From contig OW203769.1 in the NCBI GenBank assembly GCA_934045905.1, positions 24,397,705-24,461,704 on the forward strand: a stretch of 64,000 nucleotides of DNA, written 5' to 3'. Shown one piece after another: positions 13,027-25,606 of the stretch. This DNA is from Leuctra nigra. Lineage: Eukaryota > Arthropoda > Insecta > Plecoptera > Leuctridae. The notes beneath the pieces are model-generated. The model saw only the letters and a list, made by a program, of their open reading frames with translations, had not been told where the DNA came from and did no database searches. The stretch's first letter is position 1. Each line of letters opens with the position of its first letter. The translations under genes and the position numbers were made by a program.

Positions 13027-13311
13027 AAGCTGGGTTCCCATACTTCGCATCGAATTCGCTTCCGGTTCGCTTCGCTTTCGCAAAATGGCTACCTTTTGAC
13101 ATAGAAATCGTCCGTGCTTACATTCCCATGTTCGCGTGTTTCGGTTTCGTTTCGGTTTCGTCAAAGTTAAAATTGGCTCAACTTGAACGAAACCGAAACA
13201 CGCGAACATGCGAATGTAAACATGGACGATTTCCTTTGTTAAAAGGTAGCCATTTTGCGAAAGCGAAGCGAACCGGAAGTGAATTCGATGCGAAGTATGG
13301 GAACCCAGCTT
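13027..13311. mobile_element. foldback MITE, 285 bp
   Basis: The whole element is a near-palindrome. The left arm opens AAGCTGGGTTCCCATACTTC and the right arm is its reverse complement. Within the arms, GAATTCG-CTTCCGGTTCGCTTCGC and the CGTGTTTCGGTTTCGTT block are also mirrored. The loop is about 25 bp (GTCAAAGTTAAAATTGGCTC region). Flanks are CTAA on the left and TAG on the right, weakly compatible with a 3-bp TWA site (PIF/Harbinger). The overlapping open frames are translations of the palindrome and not genes. Confidence 0.75.
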
Positions 13312-15808
13312 AGTACTTAATTCACAACAACATATGAAATATTGTAAATAATATTATTTATTGATTCATTAACATTTACTTTTTCTCGTTGGATCGTATT
13401 TAACATGTAATTGTTCAAATATCAGTCTTGCAATGCTGAAAATCAATGTATGCAAGTATTTTCGTACAAATATCATGCATTTTTCATGAGAATAACATTA
13501 GTATTGAGTTTCTTGGCCTGTTCACATATACATAATTCCGATATCTAGTCCAAAATAATAAATATTTGCAATCAAAGAGCATCATAAAATCCCAGTCCAT
13601 CCGGCAACAGCGCAATTACTTTGAGCGCCAATATCTGGAGCCGAACTTATCCAGCTTCAAAGCGAGATGGAAAGAGAGAAGGAAGACGCTTTCATTGATC
13701 CTGGGAGCTCCATTCCATTCCATTGAATGGACGACGCTGACATTATCAGGATATTGGACGTCGAAGGAAACTCCTCCAGATCGGAGATAATAAACTTTCA
13801 TGAAGCTCATAGTAGACGATTCCAGAGCAAAATTTATGTTGCCACCATAAAGCTACTCTATTTGCTAGGGAAGCAAAATAACCAAGTTTCTAAATAAACT
13901 TTAATGTATTGTGTTATTTGTAGTTAGGTAAGTTAGAAATGATATTAATTTACGAAGTTTGTTCTGTCTATTAAGGATGCAATAAGCCGTTATCTGTTAG
14001 TGAGAAACAAAGAACACACATCAGTAGTGAAATTAATACGCCAATTTCTTGTTTTCTTTCAATGATGATGAAAGTTATATGGGAATGCTCTGTATAGCTG
14101 AATTATTCAAGCAATGTTTTGCCTGCTAGCCTGCAGACACCTATAGACTGTACAGGCTCTCTACTTCAACTATGTAGAGGTGTTGAGGTTACAAAGTAGC
14201 AAATACGGTTACAATACTTTTAAAAGTAGGTTGCAAACTCAAAAAAAACTATGTTAATTTTTTAATTTCAGTAAATACAATTTACTTTTACAACAGTAAT
14301 TATCTCCTCTTTTTTCTAAGTTTTCTAAGCAGGCGTTCAAACTTCAAGCAGAACGCAGAAGGATCTAAAAACAATGTAAGCTTCAGGGAACGTAAATCAC
14401 CGACTGAATAAATTAATTAATTTTGTAAATATTTTATCTGTGTTAAACTAAAACATATCATCAAATACAAATTTGTAGCTGAGATATTATGACGTAGATA
14501 TTGATGATATCTCTTTTAAAGATATTAAAAGCGTCTGAACGATCTTGGTGTAAATCAGTGTCAATCGGGTCTAGATCTCACGGCCTTCCGATTTACTTCA
14601 ACATGGTCAAATACGATAAAACGCTCTGATATAAATCACCCCTTGCCCTGGGGGATGTGGGGGGGGGGGGTGAGGGGTTGAAAGGAAACGAACTGCGATC
14701 GAGGATGCAGTGCAGTTTGTAAGAAGAATCATTCAAGCTGAAAAACAGATTTTAACATTTTTATACTTGAATCGGTTTTTTTCTGTTAGCCTGATTTTAT
14801 TGTAGGTTGGATGTGTTGGAGTGAATATCAGTGCACAATTCGTTTTTTTAAGTGATTTACTTCACAAAGTTCTCTGGCGAAGTACATTGTTTGTTTACAG
14901 GGTCCGCAAACACGTCCTTTTAAATGAGGCCAAATGTGAAAAACAATTGGTTAATATTTGCTGCCTTAGACCATTGATTACCAAGTACTGTACAGGGATA
15001 GGTATCTCCCTTACCTCTACCATTGAATCCCGTGGACCTAGGACTGTCCCGCGATAGAACTATGACGTCATACAGTTACCATGCCAACGGCAATGATTAC
15101 GTCATTTTCGCCAGTCGACACTGATGGGTGTTACTATTTCTGTTTATTTGATTTGTAAAAGCCTATAAATGAGCTTTCAGCTATCATTAAACCATTTCTA
15201 ATACATCTGACAATACTATAACCACATGTTCATTACATTAATGTGTTCAGGTGAGATGAAGTAACGTAACAATTCCAGCATTGCTTCCCGGTCGCCAAAT
15301 TTCGTCTTGCTATTTCTGCTTATTTCCGTTACATATGTCCAGTTATTGACATACTATTTATATTGGGCTATTCGTACGACATGGAAGAATTTACTGATCA
15401 CAAGTTCAATTATTTTTGTGCCTTTGGTTAAAAGTAGTTTGACGCAAAGTGTGAGCCTGCTTCAGTGACTAACAAATCATTAGCCTGTCAGCTACACTAA
15501 CCTTGAAGTCCATGATTTCGACGTAACGTGTTTGTGTACACTAGTAAAACCACTGACTCCACTGAAAATGCTTTCATTAACATTAATATCGTCTCCAATT
15601 TGATCACTGACAATTATTGTCTCGTCAGAAAAACGCCCGCACAAAATCCAGCCGCTTCCACGCTTCATCGGGGATTACTTGTCGGACGCCATATTGGCTC
15701 GACTCGAGCGAGAGCGCTTGCGATTTCGAGATATATCGAGTCGATACCAAGGTCGATACGCGGCGCGTTTGATGACAACCGTTGACCCGAGTCTAAATGT
15801 AAACACTT
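13312..15808. other. no gene recognised; contains a poly-G tract
   Basis: Mostly unremarkable AT-rich DNA. A G-run lies at about 14660-14669. A locally GC-richer stretch (15640-15790) precedes the giant hairpin and holds overlapping short frames on both strands with no recognisable domain. Confidence 0.45.
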
Positions 15809-16748
15809 ATGTTGTACAAAAACAAAAACTTGTATATAGACTGCCAAGCACCTTTCCCCCTTAAAGGATTGCGATCTAAAAGAAGGTCCCAGCAATAATA
15901 TATTGTTGAAACATTTTCGCACTTAAAATTCGTGAAATCATTTCGCCCAGTTACTGCCGCCAAGCACGACATTATAAACCAAACATTGTGCCCAAATTTA
16001 AGATTGAGAAAATCTCTATGTGAACCATCATAGTATAAACTTTAAAACAATTATAATCATTTAAAACGAAAAATAGAAGTATTCAAATTTTAAAAACGTT
16101 AACAAAATCAATTTAAAAACATTTTTTTTACATAACTTAAAATACAAATAAAAAAAATATTTAAAATTAAATTAAAAAAAAATTAAAAGTAAAAAAATAA
16201 AAATAAAGCTTGGCGCATTGTGTCAAGGAGGGGGCAACATAAAAAGAAGATGTCGACCAAGGAGACGACGATAGAAAGAAGGAAGAAGAAGATGATGAAG
16301 GAGAAGAAGGAAGAAGTCAACATGACGGTGCAAAAACAATGCGCCAAGCTTTATTTGTATTTTTTTACTTTAAATTTTTTTTTAATTTAATTTTAAATAT
16401 TTTTTTATTTGTATTTTAAGTTATGTAAAAAAAATGTTTTTAAATTGATTTTGTTAACGTTTTTAAAATTTGAATACTTTTTATTTTTCGTTTTAAATGA
16501 TTATAATTGTTTTAAAGTTTATACTATGATGGTTCACATAGAGATTTTCTCAATCTTAAATTTGGGCACAATGTTTGGTTTATAATGTCGTGCTTGGCGG
16601 CAGTAACTGGGCGAAATGATTTCACGAATTTTAAGTGCGAAAATGTTTCAACAATTTATTATTGCTGGGACCTTCTTTTAGATCGCAATCCTTTAAGGGG
16701 GAAAGGTGCTTGGCAGTCTATATACAAGTTTTTGTTTTTGTACAACAT
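15809..16748. mobile_element. giant near-perfect hairpin, 413-bp arms
   Basis: The left arm (15809-16221) and right arm (16336-16748) are reverse complements with only a few mismatches across 413 bp. They flank a 114-bp purine-rich spacer (16222-16335) full of GAAGAAGGA. Outer ends begin ATGTTGTACAAAAACAAAAA; inner ends close with GCTTGGCGCATTGT. No clear target-site duplication is visible. The very high arm identity implies recent origin or ongoing gene conversion. It may be a foldback or MITE-type element, or an inverted duplication. Confidence 0.85.
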
Positions 16749-19554
16749 GTCACATGAGGTAGAAGTTTATAGCAGCTTTCATTGATGATTGAGTGTTACC
16801 TGTCATTGCATTTTTAACGCCAACAACGTCACTTCTTGTCTAAAGTTTTCTGTTTTTCTTCCAATAGTTCCAAAGATAGTATAACGAAAGGGTCAATTTC
16901 TTTTGGTTGAATATGAGTTATCTCAACTTTTAAATTGTTAAAAGTTCAAAACTTTGAGTCATGTGAATAACGTAAATTGTAGGTGTATTGTTCCGGTGTA
17001 GACCGGAATTTGTGCGTCATCTCGTACTACGCATATTTGTTGCCAATTGGTAAACTGAAAGGTTCACGAAAGGATTGTAAATGCGTTTTCCTCAATTTTA
17101 AATTCTTCCAGGTTCACTTTTTTATGTCATATAACTCAATTGGTAAAGCGTGCAGATGTTTACAACACATTTTAAATAAAATCAGAATGGTTTTTGGAAG
17201 GCAATGTAACTTAAAAGAACAAAATTACTAAACTTTCCAGTTCCTGGAAACTTTCCAGGTAACTTTCTAGTTCTTTATTTGAACGGAACTAGGAACTGAA
17301 ACTAGTTCTTTTTTGTTCAATGGAACTGGAACAAGTTCCTTGTTTGAGGAACTTACCCAACACTGCTGTTTAGTTATAGTCCCACCATGGATTATACCTC
17401 AATTTCTTCATCCAGCAGTTTGAAAACGTACCAAAAATGGGTGTATGCAGAATATTATGTATATTTAATTTTCTATTACATAGGGGTGGTTTCTTAAAAT
17501 TTGGGGATGTTTGCGTAAGGGTGTAAGTACCGTACGGTATGGGTTATTTTAAATAGAATGTGTATATCAAATTTTGTTTGAGATCGGTCAAAGGGTGTAT
17601 ATGGAGTATATAAGTAAGAACGTTCATGCCAAGGAGCTTTTTCCTGGTTTATACATCGAGACACTTATACTTATTTTAAAGGAATAACGGCAAAGGATGT
17701 GGCCATTTGATACTGCCTTGTTGTGAAAATTGATTTTGAAGATTTCAACCTAGAATTCCTTTAAGATTAACTATCTGAGCCACCTGGTGTTTATAGTGCT
17801 GGTGGGAAGGAGTAGGACGTATATCATTAACACAAAACACACCAACACACGAACAAACCAACAAAGAACGGTCAACCTGAATATACTGACTGATTGCCAT
17901 GATACCAGAGAAGCTAAAGCACTATTTTTGCCGGAGAACAGTCACACAATCCTAGATCACACGATTATAAATTCCCTAAGGTGTCTACCGCTTCCATCGG
18001 TAGTATTTAAATAAAAATCAATGAACCTACACATATTTTGTTTAAATCTCACTAAACGACAATTAACATTAAAAAATCTCTATTGATTTAAAAATATATA
18101 TATGATAACAATGAGAAAAAGTAGTAATACGAATCGTTTTTTTATCTCCTCGGTCCCATTCAGTGCGTATACCTATACATTTAAAAAAAACTGTTGCAAG
18201 TCAAGACTCAAGTGAAAAAAACATTGTTTAGGTAATAAAATATCACTTTATCCATTCTTAAGGAAAACACATGTCATATACAAGCAAATGTTCAATTTCT
18301 TTTAAAATGTACCAAATATAGTTATGAATGTAATTTATGAATAAGATTTTTCTACATTTATTTTGAATGAAATAGCTTTAAAGAAAAGTCCTTTACGAAT
18401 ACTAATTTTACCCTGGGGAAGTCTTCTTCAAACGGGTTGTGTGCTTACTCATTATCTTGAAGTATACAATTTTACAATAAATAGTGTGAAAATAAGTTAT
18501 TTGAAAATACAATTGTGCTAGGAGACAGCCTCCTACTGCAGCAGAATCTATTATTCTATTATGCTACATTCCAAAACAAGTGTCATCTACGTACATTTGT
18601 ATTTCTTTTGTGTCAAGACAACATAGGAAACCAAACCTCTGATAATCACAACACAACCCCCACCACTTATCCACCAGCCACTGAATGTTTATCTCTAGAT
18701 CTGAATGTGCTTTGTGTATTTTCCAAGCAATGGATTCACGATATTAATTGACCTTTTATTATTTGTTTATTGATTATGGTGTGTGTGGGGGGGGGGTGTT
18801 TATGTGCTTATTACGCATAGATCATACAATCAATTAGTCTACCGGTCATTATTCCTGATGATGATGGCATATTATTGATACATCTAATTGATTTATTGTT
18901 TGCGTTTCGATATTTTAGACAGAATGAATTATTTCGTGCATTTAGGTAGGTATTCTTTTAAAAATGCCATTACATATTGTTGGCATTGTTTGTAAACTCA
19001 CAGACGGAAGATTCCGCGTGAGGCAATCGATTGGCGTCAGAATACAATACTATTGTTCATTGTGCGTAGTTAATCTATTATTCTTTATTCTACACAAAAC
19101 GAAGTTTCCATACTCTCGAAAGTGAAATAAATTTAGACATTATAATATTCATAGGTACGTGAAGTAGTAGAACTAAAGATTTCATTATGAAACGGAATCG
19201 ATGTCTGTTATTCGTTTGTTGTCTCAATACTTGGATATCCATAATAACTATCCAAACGAGTTTTCTCAAATGGTTGTTAGTACGTCATATTCTGTCGTCA
19301 TATTGAGGTATATTTGAGGTTTGAATCTTTCAATGTGACAAAATTATGATGTTCGTTCACCTAGAATTCTACGAGCGGCTAGAGACAGAAGGTGCTCCAG
19401 GCGGCGTAGGGCGCGCGCATAAGTTTTACTGGGCAGCCTAAGGAATAAAACTCTCTATGGGTAGACAAAGTCGAACTGGCGAAAATTAAAACTGGGCAAC
19501 TTAAAAAAATAACTCTGTGGTTAGGCAGAATTAAAACTTGTAAAAATTTCTAAT
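16749..19554. other. no gene recognised; GTTCC-rich patch and poly-G run
   Basis: A patch at 17230-17370 is rich in inverted GGAAC/GTTCC words and ends in ACTTACCCAACACTG, whose reverse complement resembles a hAT-type terminus, but no partner end was found. A G-run occurs at 18787-18796. Other open frames are short and featureless. Confidence 0.4.
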
Positions 19555-19561
19555 AAAAAAG

Positions 19562-19636
19562 GACCACCCCGGCCGGAATCGAACCGGCGACCCCTAACAC
19601 CGTAAGCCAATGCACTGTCCATTGCGCCACCAGGAC
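19562..19636 (-). pseudogene. tRNA-Arg(ACG)-like sequence
   Basis: On the minus strand this 75-nt sequence has a perfect A-box (TGGCGCAATGG), a B-box (GGTTCGATTCC), a 4-bp D stem, and a 5-bp anticodon stem with loop TTACGGT (anticodon ACG at 19601-19603). It also has a 5-bp GC-rich T stem and a T6 pol III terminator immediately downstream (19555-19560). The acceptor stem is poor: only four of seven positions pair, one as wobble. It is therefore more likely a tRNA pseudogene or SINE head than a working tRNA. Confidence 0.55.
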
Positions 19637-19904
19637 GGCGATACTGAAAGCCGTTCGTAACTACTAAACTAGCAAATGGGCGAAGATTTCAACAAGACGC
19701 AATGTCGCTCGTCATACCTGCAGCATTACCTACGAACCTGATACTATCTGTGATCGCGATGGCAATCGGCGTGCCGCGATGGCGATGTTTCGGGTTATTG
19801 ATGATCTACACAGCATCCCTCGACCTCCCATTTGAATATATATACTGGAAAGTATCATCGCTTACACAAATTAAAAAAGGATGATGTGAAAAAAAAGTTT
19901 TTCT

Positions 19905-19985
19905 AGGATCGGGAATCGAACCCGTTATGCAGGAACACAAGCCAGCTGCCTCCGATAATTCAGCTATTCAGGCCGACAGGGTATG
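19905..19985 (-). pseudogene. second tRNA-like sequence, B-box present
   Basis: On the minus strand a B-box (GGTTCGATTCC at 19912-19922) is flanked by a short T stem (CGGG/CCCG), with an A-box-like TAGCTGAATTATCGG about 45 nt upstream. The full cloverleaf could not be completed. It lies 270 bp from the tRNA-Arg-like sequence in the same orientation, so both may belong to one decayed tRNA-derived repeat. Confidence 0.35.
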
Positions 19986-20044
19986 GAGTTGACAGCGAAG
20001 CTGCTGTGTTGGTAGATGAAGGGGAAGAGCGGAACGCTTAATAT

Positions 20045-20341
20045 TGATAAATTTTCCACTTCCGGTTTGAAATTTTTGTTTTTTCTTGAAGTGGAGTGTC
20101 TAGCAATACATTGTCTTTAATGTTGCCAAATTTCAAAACTGTCGATGGACCCGTTTGACTTTTGAAAAAAATTAAAATTTAAAATTGGATTAAATTCACT
20201 TCCGGTCAAAATATTTCAGATTTTCTTTCAGAAGTACGCGTGAGAAGGGGGACTCTATGTGTCTACCAAATTTCAACTCTCTAGACCAAACCGTGCAATC
20301 TGTAGAAAAGGGCAAGCAAATCGACGTGCCTAGCTAGAGCT

Positions 20342-20373
<32 letters not shown>

Positions 20374-21450
20374 CCAAAGTCAATCCTTGCATGTTTGAGG
20401 CCCAAAATTCACCCCGAAGGGATGATCGCAGCACTTTGATTTTTGGTTAGGTGTTGTCAGGTGGCTAAATATACCCGATAACCATGGTTTTCAACTTTCA
20501 TTTCTCACTGCATGTATGCCTGCCGATACCTCGTTTTGACCACTTAAGCCGTTGCTGTATAAGTCTCTGGTAGTAGCTCGCACGTTGTAAGATAGAGCGG
20601 TGCTTGGCAGCGTCGAGCTAACGCCCGACTAGACCTATCCCCTAGTATTTGGTAGTCAATGCTTAGACTTCCATTATTGCTCTCAAAACATGACATCTAG
20701 TGGAGCGGTCGCTCCACCCAGCCAAGTCGTACCGTACACTCACACTCACTCAACATACCGTAAATGCCTAATAAACTGAGGAGCAGACCAACCACTTTTA
20801 CTGTAAGCAACAACATGGCATTTTCGGCCTACTGGATCTTAAAATTGGAAAATCTCACATTGTTGCAAAATATCTTAATTTCGAGCTATGGCCCACCCCA
20901 CCCCATATACCGAATTTGGGAACAATAGGGTATGTCATTTTCGTGCTAGAGGGCCGTGAAATATGTAAAATTACACCACTTTCTGATTCTGAAGATGATG
21001 ATTCTGATGATATCAGGAAACACTGTTGACAGCGCCACAGCCTAAACGGCTGAGCCGATCGATCTGAAATTTTTACCATATATGCACTTTTGGCGTTTGA
21101 TGATACCTTGTCCTTACGAATTTTTTGTGCCACCATTTTGAAACCGGAAGTGACGTCATATCTTAAAAACTGATGGACCAATTGGGACGAAACTAGCGCC
21201 AAACGATTCGGATGGTCTTCTCAATGAAATATCAACAGTCAAAATAGAAATGTACTTTTACCGAAACCGGAAATGACGTCATAAAAATGCCAAATTTGAA
21301 TGAAATCATCTCTTATAACAATAACTACATATTCAGAAGGCTTATAATGTTACATAGCATTTAAAGACACAAATTTTAGGTGGCAGTGAAGTCAGCCGCC
21401 ATTTTGAAAACCGGAAGTGATGCCATAACTCGAGAACGGCTGGACCAATT
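20045..21450. repeat. region of recurring ACCGGAAGTGACGTCATA phrases
   Basis: The phrase ACCGGAAGTGACGTCATA or a close variant occurs on the plus strand near 21143, 21262 and 21406, and as CACTTCCGGT near 20059 and 20199. Two copies are followed by a second shared phrase (GGACCAATTGG-ACGAAACT). A third phrase, GATCGATCTGAAATTTT (21058), also appears at 30970 and, on the minus strand, at about 54920. It looks like a decayed, internally repetitive transposable element; the family was not determined. Confidence 0.5.
20337..20375. repeat. (AGCC)n microsatellite
   Basis: About nine uninterrupted AGCC/CAGC tetranucleotide units inside the repeat-rich region at 20-21.4 kb. Confidence 0.9.
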
Positions 21451-21621
21451 GGAACGAAACTTGCGCTATACTTTATAGCATATCATTTATGGCATATACA
21501 TAGTAACAAGCACAACTTTCTTAGCAACCAAATCAAAAAGGCGTATTTTTTTAAAGGAATTATAGTCTTTGGTTCCACAATATATGCTACAAATTGTAAG
21601 AATAAACTGAAAAAAGGAATG

Positions 21622-22001
21622 ATATCCCATAAAAAACACTCCGTGTAAAAATACCAGCCAAGTCTCTTCAACTAAAAAAAAAATAGAAGAAATCTAAAAA
21701 TTCAGCACTGAAAAGTAGTGATATCAAAAAAAGGCCAAGTCAAAACTTTTAAAAATTACTTGGCGCATCGTTTTTCTATGGGATTATAGATATATTTTAT
21801 GTATAGATGAGTATATTTGATTACCGACCTACTTCTATACTATTTATATGCACGATGCGCCAAGTAATTTTTAAAAGTTTTGACTTGGCCTTTTTTTGAT
21901 ATCACTACTTTTCAGTGCTGAATTTTTAGATTTCTTCTATTTTTTTTTTAGTTGAAGAGACTTGGCTGGTATTTTTACACGGAGTGTTTTTTATGGGATA
22001 T
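21622..22001. mobile_element. hairpin element, 150-bp arms
   Basis: The left arm (21622-21771) and right arm (21852-22001) are near-perfect reverse complements separated by an 80-bp loop. Outer ends begin ATATCCCATAAAAAACACTC; inner ends close with ACTTGGCGCATCGT. The loop-proximal word TTGGCGCAT is also at the loop-proximal end of the larger hairpin at 15809-16748. No coding capacity and no certain target duplication. Confidence 0.85.
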
Positions 22002-22741
22002 TATTTTACATTAATAATCCAGCAAGCCTCAATAAATATGAGTTCAAATAGTATACTAAAATTGTATGTAATATAATATTAGTGATGCTCCCATAGAATT
22101 ATTGCAAAATACATATTTTATGACAGCTAAAAACCATAATGAAAATATTATAATTTATATGGCTTTTCTTAAACCATAAAGCATAATGTCTATAATCCCT
22201 AGACTCTGTCCAGGTGGATATATTGGTCGCGTGATATATCAGCTATACAGCAGCAGTAGATTCTAATAAGCCAGTAAAAGCTTGAAAATACCATTACACA
22301 GCTACAGGATTTACCTAAATCCTCATCATACATCCAGATTTGTTCCACAATACATAGACTGGAGGTAGAATCGAGCTGGCAGCAACTCAATTTGATCGAA
22401 ATCAACGAAATCCTATTATAGATTATATTCAGGTTTAGTAGGATTTGCACGACCAGAGCTCGACAATGTTCCGAGTTAGAACTTATGAGTCTATGTGGGT
22501 GGGTTTCTATGTGTTTAAAATAAGTGCTAATTTACCTCCACTCCAATAACTGAATGAAATCAGGTTGTCCAGTGATTACATTTGACGATTTTAATACAAT
22601 AGGTATATTAATTATTAACAGTTGTAGAATCGAAGAGAAGCTATGATATTTAGATTTCAAATTAAAATTACAAAATGTACAAACTATAATTGTCTTAGAT
22701 TTTATCCCGCTTTACCCTAAACTATTAACTATGGAAATAGA
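22002..22741. other. no feature recognised
   Basis: AT-rich DNA between the 150-bp hairpin and TIR element C. No supported gene or repeat. Confidence 0.45.
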
Positions 22742-25397
22742 TACCCAGCAAACACAGAGTGTCAGATTTGTACCGGGCCGATGCCTACCAACGGCGCCGG
22801 TCCGGTGTCGCACGTTGACACTGGCCCGGCAAAATTGTGTCCGCCGGGCCGCCTCCTATTTGTTATCGGACAGTGGACACCAAGCAGTCACATATCCGCG
22901 TCCATTCCGTCACGAATATGACACTCACTAAAAGACTAGATGCGTGTACTACACTGGCCCGGCATCAAAACGATACGTTTCGAACACTATTCTGACACAT
23001 TGCGGACAGAATTCTGATATCTTTCGGACGCCATTCTGATACATATCGGACGCCATTCTGTTACATTTTGGACACCATTCCGTTACATATCGGATACAAT
23101 GCGGATACCATTCCTGCATTGAATCCCGCCCCCTTCCCCCACCCCCTTCCTGCTAAATATTCATAATTTGATTATTTATTGGTAATTAATTAATTGATTG
23201 ATTTTTTAAATTATTATTTCAGGGAAACGAAGGGAGGAAATAATTAATTTTGATTTAAACGAATAATCTATTTATTGGTTTTAGAATTGACACAAATATA
23301 CAAAAATTACGAACGTAAATTCAAGTCTGATGCGTTTCGCAGCCAAGGCACCAGCCGTAGACATCATCGTTCTTCATACAGCTGTGTAGGATCTTATTTC
23401 GCAGAGCAGCAACTAAAACACAAACAATTTTCATATAATAAATACAAATTGAAAACTTGTCTTGATGATGAACGAACACTTTAACTACCAACAATCAAGA
23501 TAATCACAACTTAAAATACTTTCTTTCCCCCAATGCCCCCCGTGTTGATAGTTTTAAAATTAATCATCGTACATAAAACATTCATTTATTGTTCATAAAA
23601 TAAGTGAACGTAAAATTTGTGACATTTTACTACTAATTTACCTAGGTAATAGTTGATCGATTTTCAAAAATAAAAAACGAATACATTAATTGTCCTTAAA
23701 TCTAGGTGATCTTGCACATCAATTTCTCAATTATTGATAATTTTGATACATCGATTTTTAAGCGCAGGTACTCCATCCCTTTCTATTGTCAATAGGCAAC
23801 CTTGGAGGGAAGCAAACAACTCCCCCTCCCCTTCCCCCGCTCCCATCCTCTATAGACAAGCAAGGACACGATGACTGGGGGGAGGGGGTTGAAATATGCT
23901 TGAAATATAATGTTGAAATATGTTAATATGCTAACTAATACTTTATTTTTAAGAGACGTAGAATTATTGTCCGGTTTTTAATTTCGAAGATGTGACATAA
24001 TTTGAAAGTTATTAAATTAAAATTGTATTAAAATTGGGTAGAACAAAATTGAATTAACATATACCTTTAAATATGGAGATCTGTACAACTAAAATTATTT
24101 GTATGTTTCCGTAATGTAATTATACTACTACCATCTTGTACAGAATCTGCTGCAAACAACTTAAATTATTTGGAAAGAGAGAGAACTGCGAGTGGAGGGA
24201 CGCGTAATGCGGGACGTTTTTACATGCTGTTAGTTCATTTAGAGACACAGTTACATTATTGCATTACGTGTTAAGAAATTGGTACTTACCCTGCAATTAA
24301 CAATTGTCTTCTGGTGGGTAGCAGTTGATTAGCAGTTGTATCTTTGCTTCTTGTAGTGTAGCGTCAAAAATCAAACTTGTAGTCAAGATAAAAACCGTTG
24401 GACTGCTTGAATGACCTCCCTCACCCACCCTCACCCCATCACGACACCGAGCTCCCGAAGGCCGAACCGAAAAGACACGAACGCTGCCTCTATCATTCGT
24501 TTTATTTTGAAATAACTAACACAAAACAATTAATTTAAATTTCATTGTGCGATTTTCTAAAATAACTGTTGATGTTTAATAAACTATATGAAATAATCTT
24601 TATATTTATATAGCTTCACCTTGATCATTGATGTGCTGAATAGTGCAATTGAAAGATAATTGATACTTGGTGTCCTTTTTGTGTCGGTTTTGCACTGGGC
24701 CAGCATCGTGCGGATACAACAAATTTTAAACTGATTTAAAACAAATATGAATGGGTAAAACTTCAATCAAAAGTTATAAAATGTATTAGAAATACAAAAT
24801 CTACTCTATTTTGCAAAATCAGACTTTTTCGTTGCAATATGAGGCATATTTCTTGATTTTTGTTTCACTATTAAATTATTCTAAATGATGCATGAAAATG
24901 CTATAGGCCGCCATGGTTTGTGTTGGCAAATTGAGAGTGTCATATTTGTGTCCAACGAGTGTCGGGCCGGCATCAGTCTGACGGCGATGCGACGGTACGT
25001 GAAAAACATGTTCGAAACACGCGCGCTCCCGGCGACATCGGCCCGGCACAATGTGGACACCGTGCCGACATATCCGCAGAGTGTCCGCCAGTAGACACCG
25101 GCCCGACACCGACATGGTGACACCTCGCGGACATATCTGAATAGTGTCTGGCAAAAGACAACGGCCCGACACCGGCATTGTGCAGTCAGACGCGGATATA
25201 TCTGAATAGTGTCAGCCAGTGCGGCACTGGCCCGATAGCAGAACACTGTCCGAGTGCTGATATATCCGCTTGTCAGTAGTGGGCCGGCATCAAATCGGTA
25301 TCTACATGCGACGCACCATCGCCGTTGCCGACACTCCGTCAGTCGTCGTTATGATACAGGTCCAGCATAAAACTGACAGTCGTGTGTTTGCGGGGTA
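22742..25397. mobile_element. TIR element C, 2.66 kb, GC-rich repetitive subterminal regions
   Basis: The termini are inverted repeats starting TACCC(A/C)GCAAACACA and continuing to TGTCAG (22742-22765 and 25374-25397). Both subterminal regions are GC-rich and repetitive, with recurrent GGCCCGGCA, GACACCGGCCCG and ACATATC(G/T)GA words (22770-23110 and 24960-25300), while the AT-rich middle is unique. Overlapping frames at 24876-25246 are translations of these repeats and not genes. No transposase was recognised; a 69-codon frame at 23275-23484 in the middle has no known domain. The target duplication is unclear. Confidence 0.65.
22955..23110. repeat. degenerate 22-24 bp tandem repeat within element C
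   Basis: Successive units of the form CGGACGCCATTCTGATACATAT occur about six times with substitutions (ACATTTTGGACACCATTCCG and similar). They form the inner part of the left subterminal region of element C. Confidence 0.7.
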
Positions 25398-25606
25398 GCT
25401 GTTAGCTGCACCGAGGTACACCATGGAGTGGTGGTACACTAAAGTTTAACGGAATTCGAGCCGTTTCAAAAAATATAATATTTTGTATCCATTTTATATA
25501 TTTTTAAAAATCAAATTCATTACTCATTTAAACTATTCTAGACGGTACGGGAATATCTTAAATTTTCATGTTAGCTTATAAATCATTTAATTGTAAAACT
25601 ATAGTA

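Noticed and set aside
13024..13313. 61-108 codon frames on both strands
   Set aside because: They lie inside the palindromic MITE and mirror each other; coding is implausible.
17230..17375. hAT-like terminus CAGTGTTGGGTAAGTTCC (minus strand)
   Set aside because: Only one end could be found, so the element cannot be delimited.
22955..23110. Possible CRISPR-like array
   Set aside because: Units are degenerate and contiguous, with no unique spacers; eukaryotic tandem repeat.
24876..25246. Overlapping 100-121 codon minus-strand frames with repeated SGRCLLPDT-like peptides
   Set aside because: They are translations of the GC-rich subterminal DNA repeats of element C in several frames at once; no frame is favoured and no domain is recognised.
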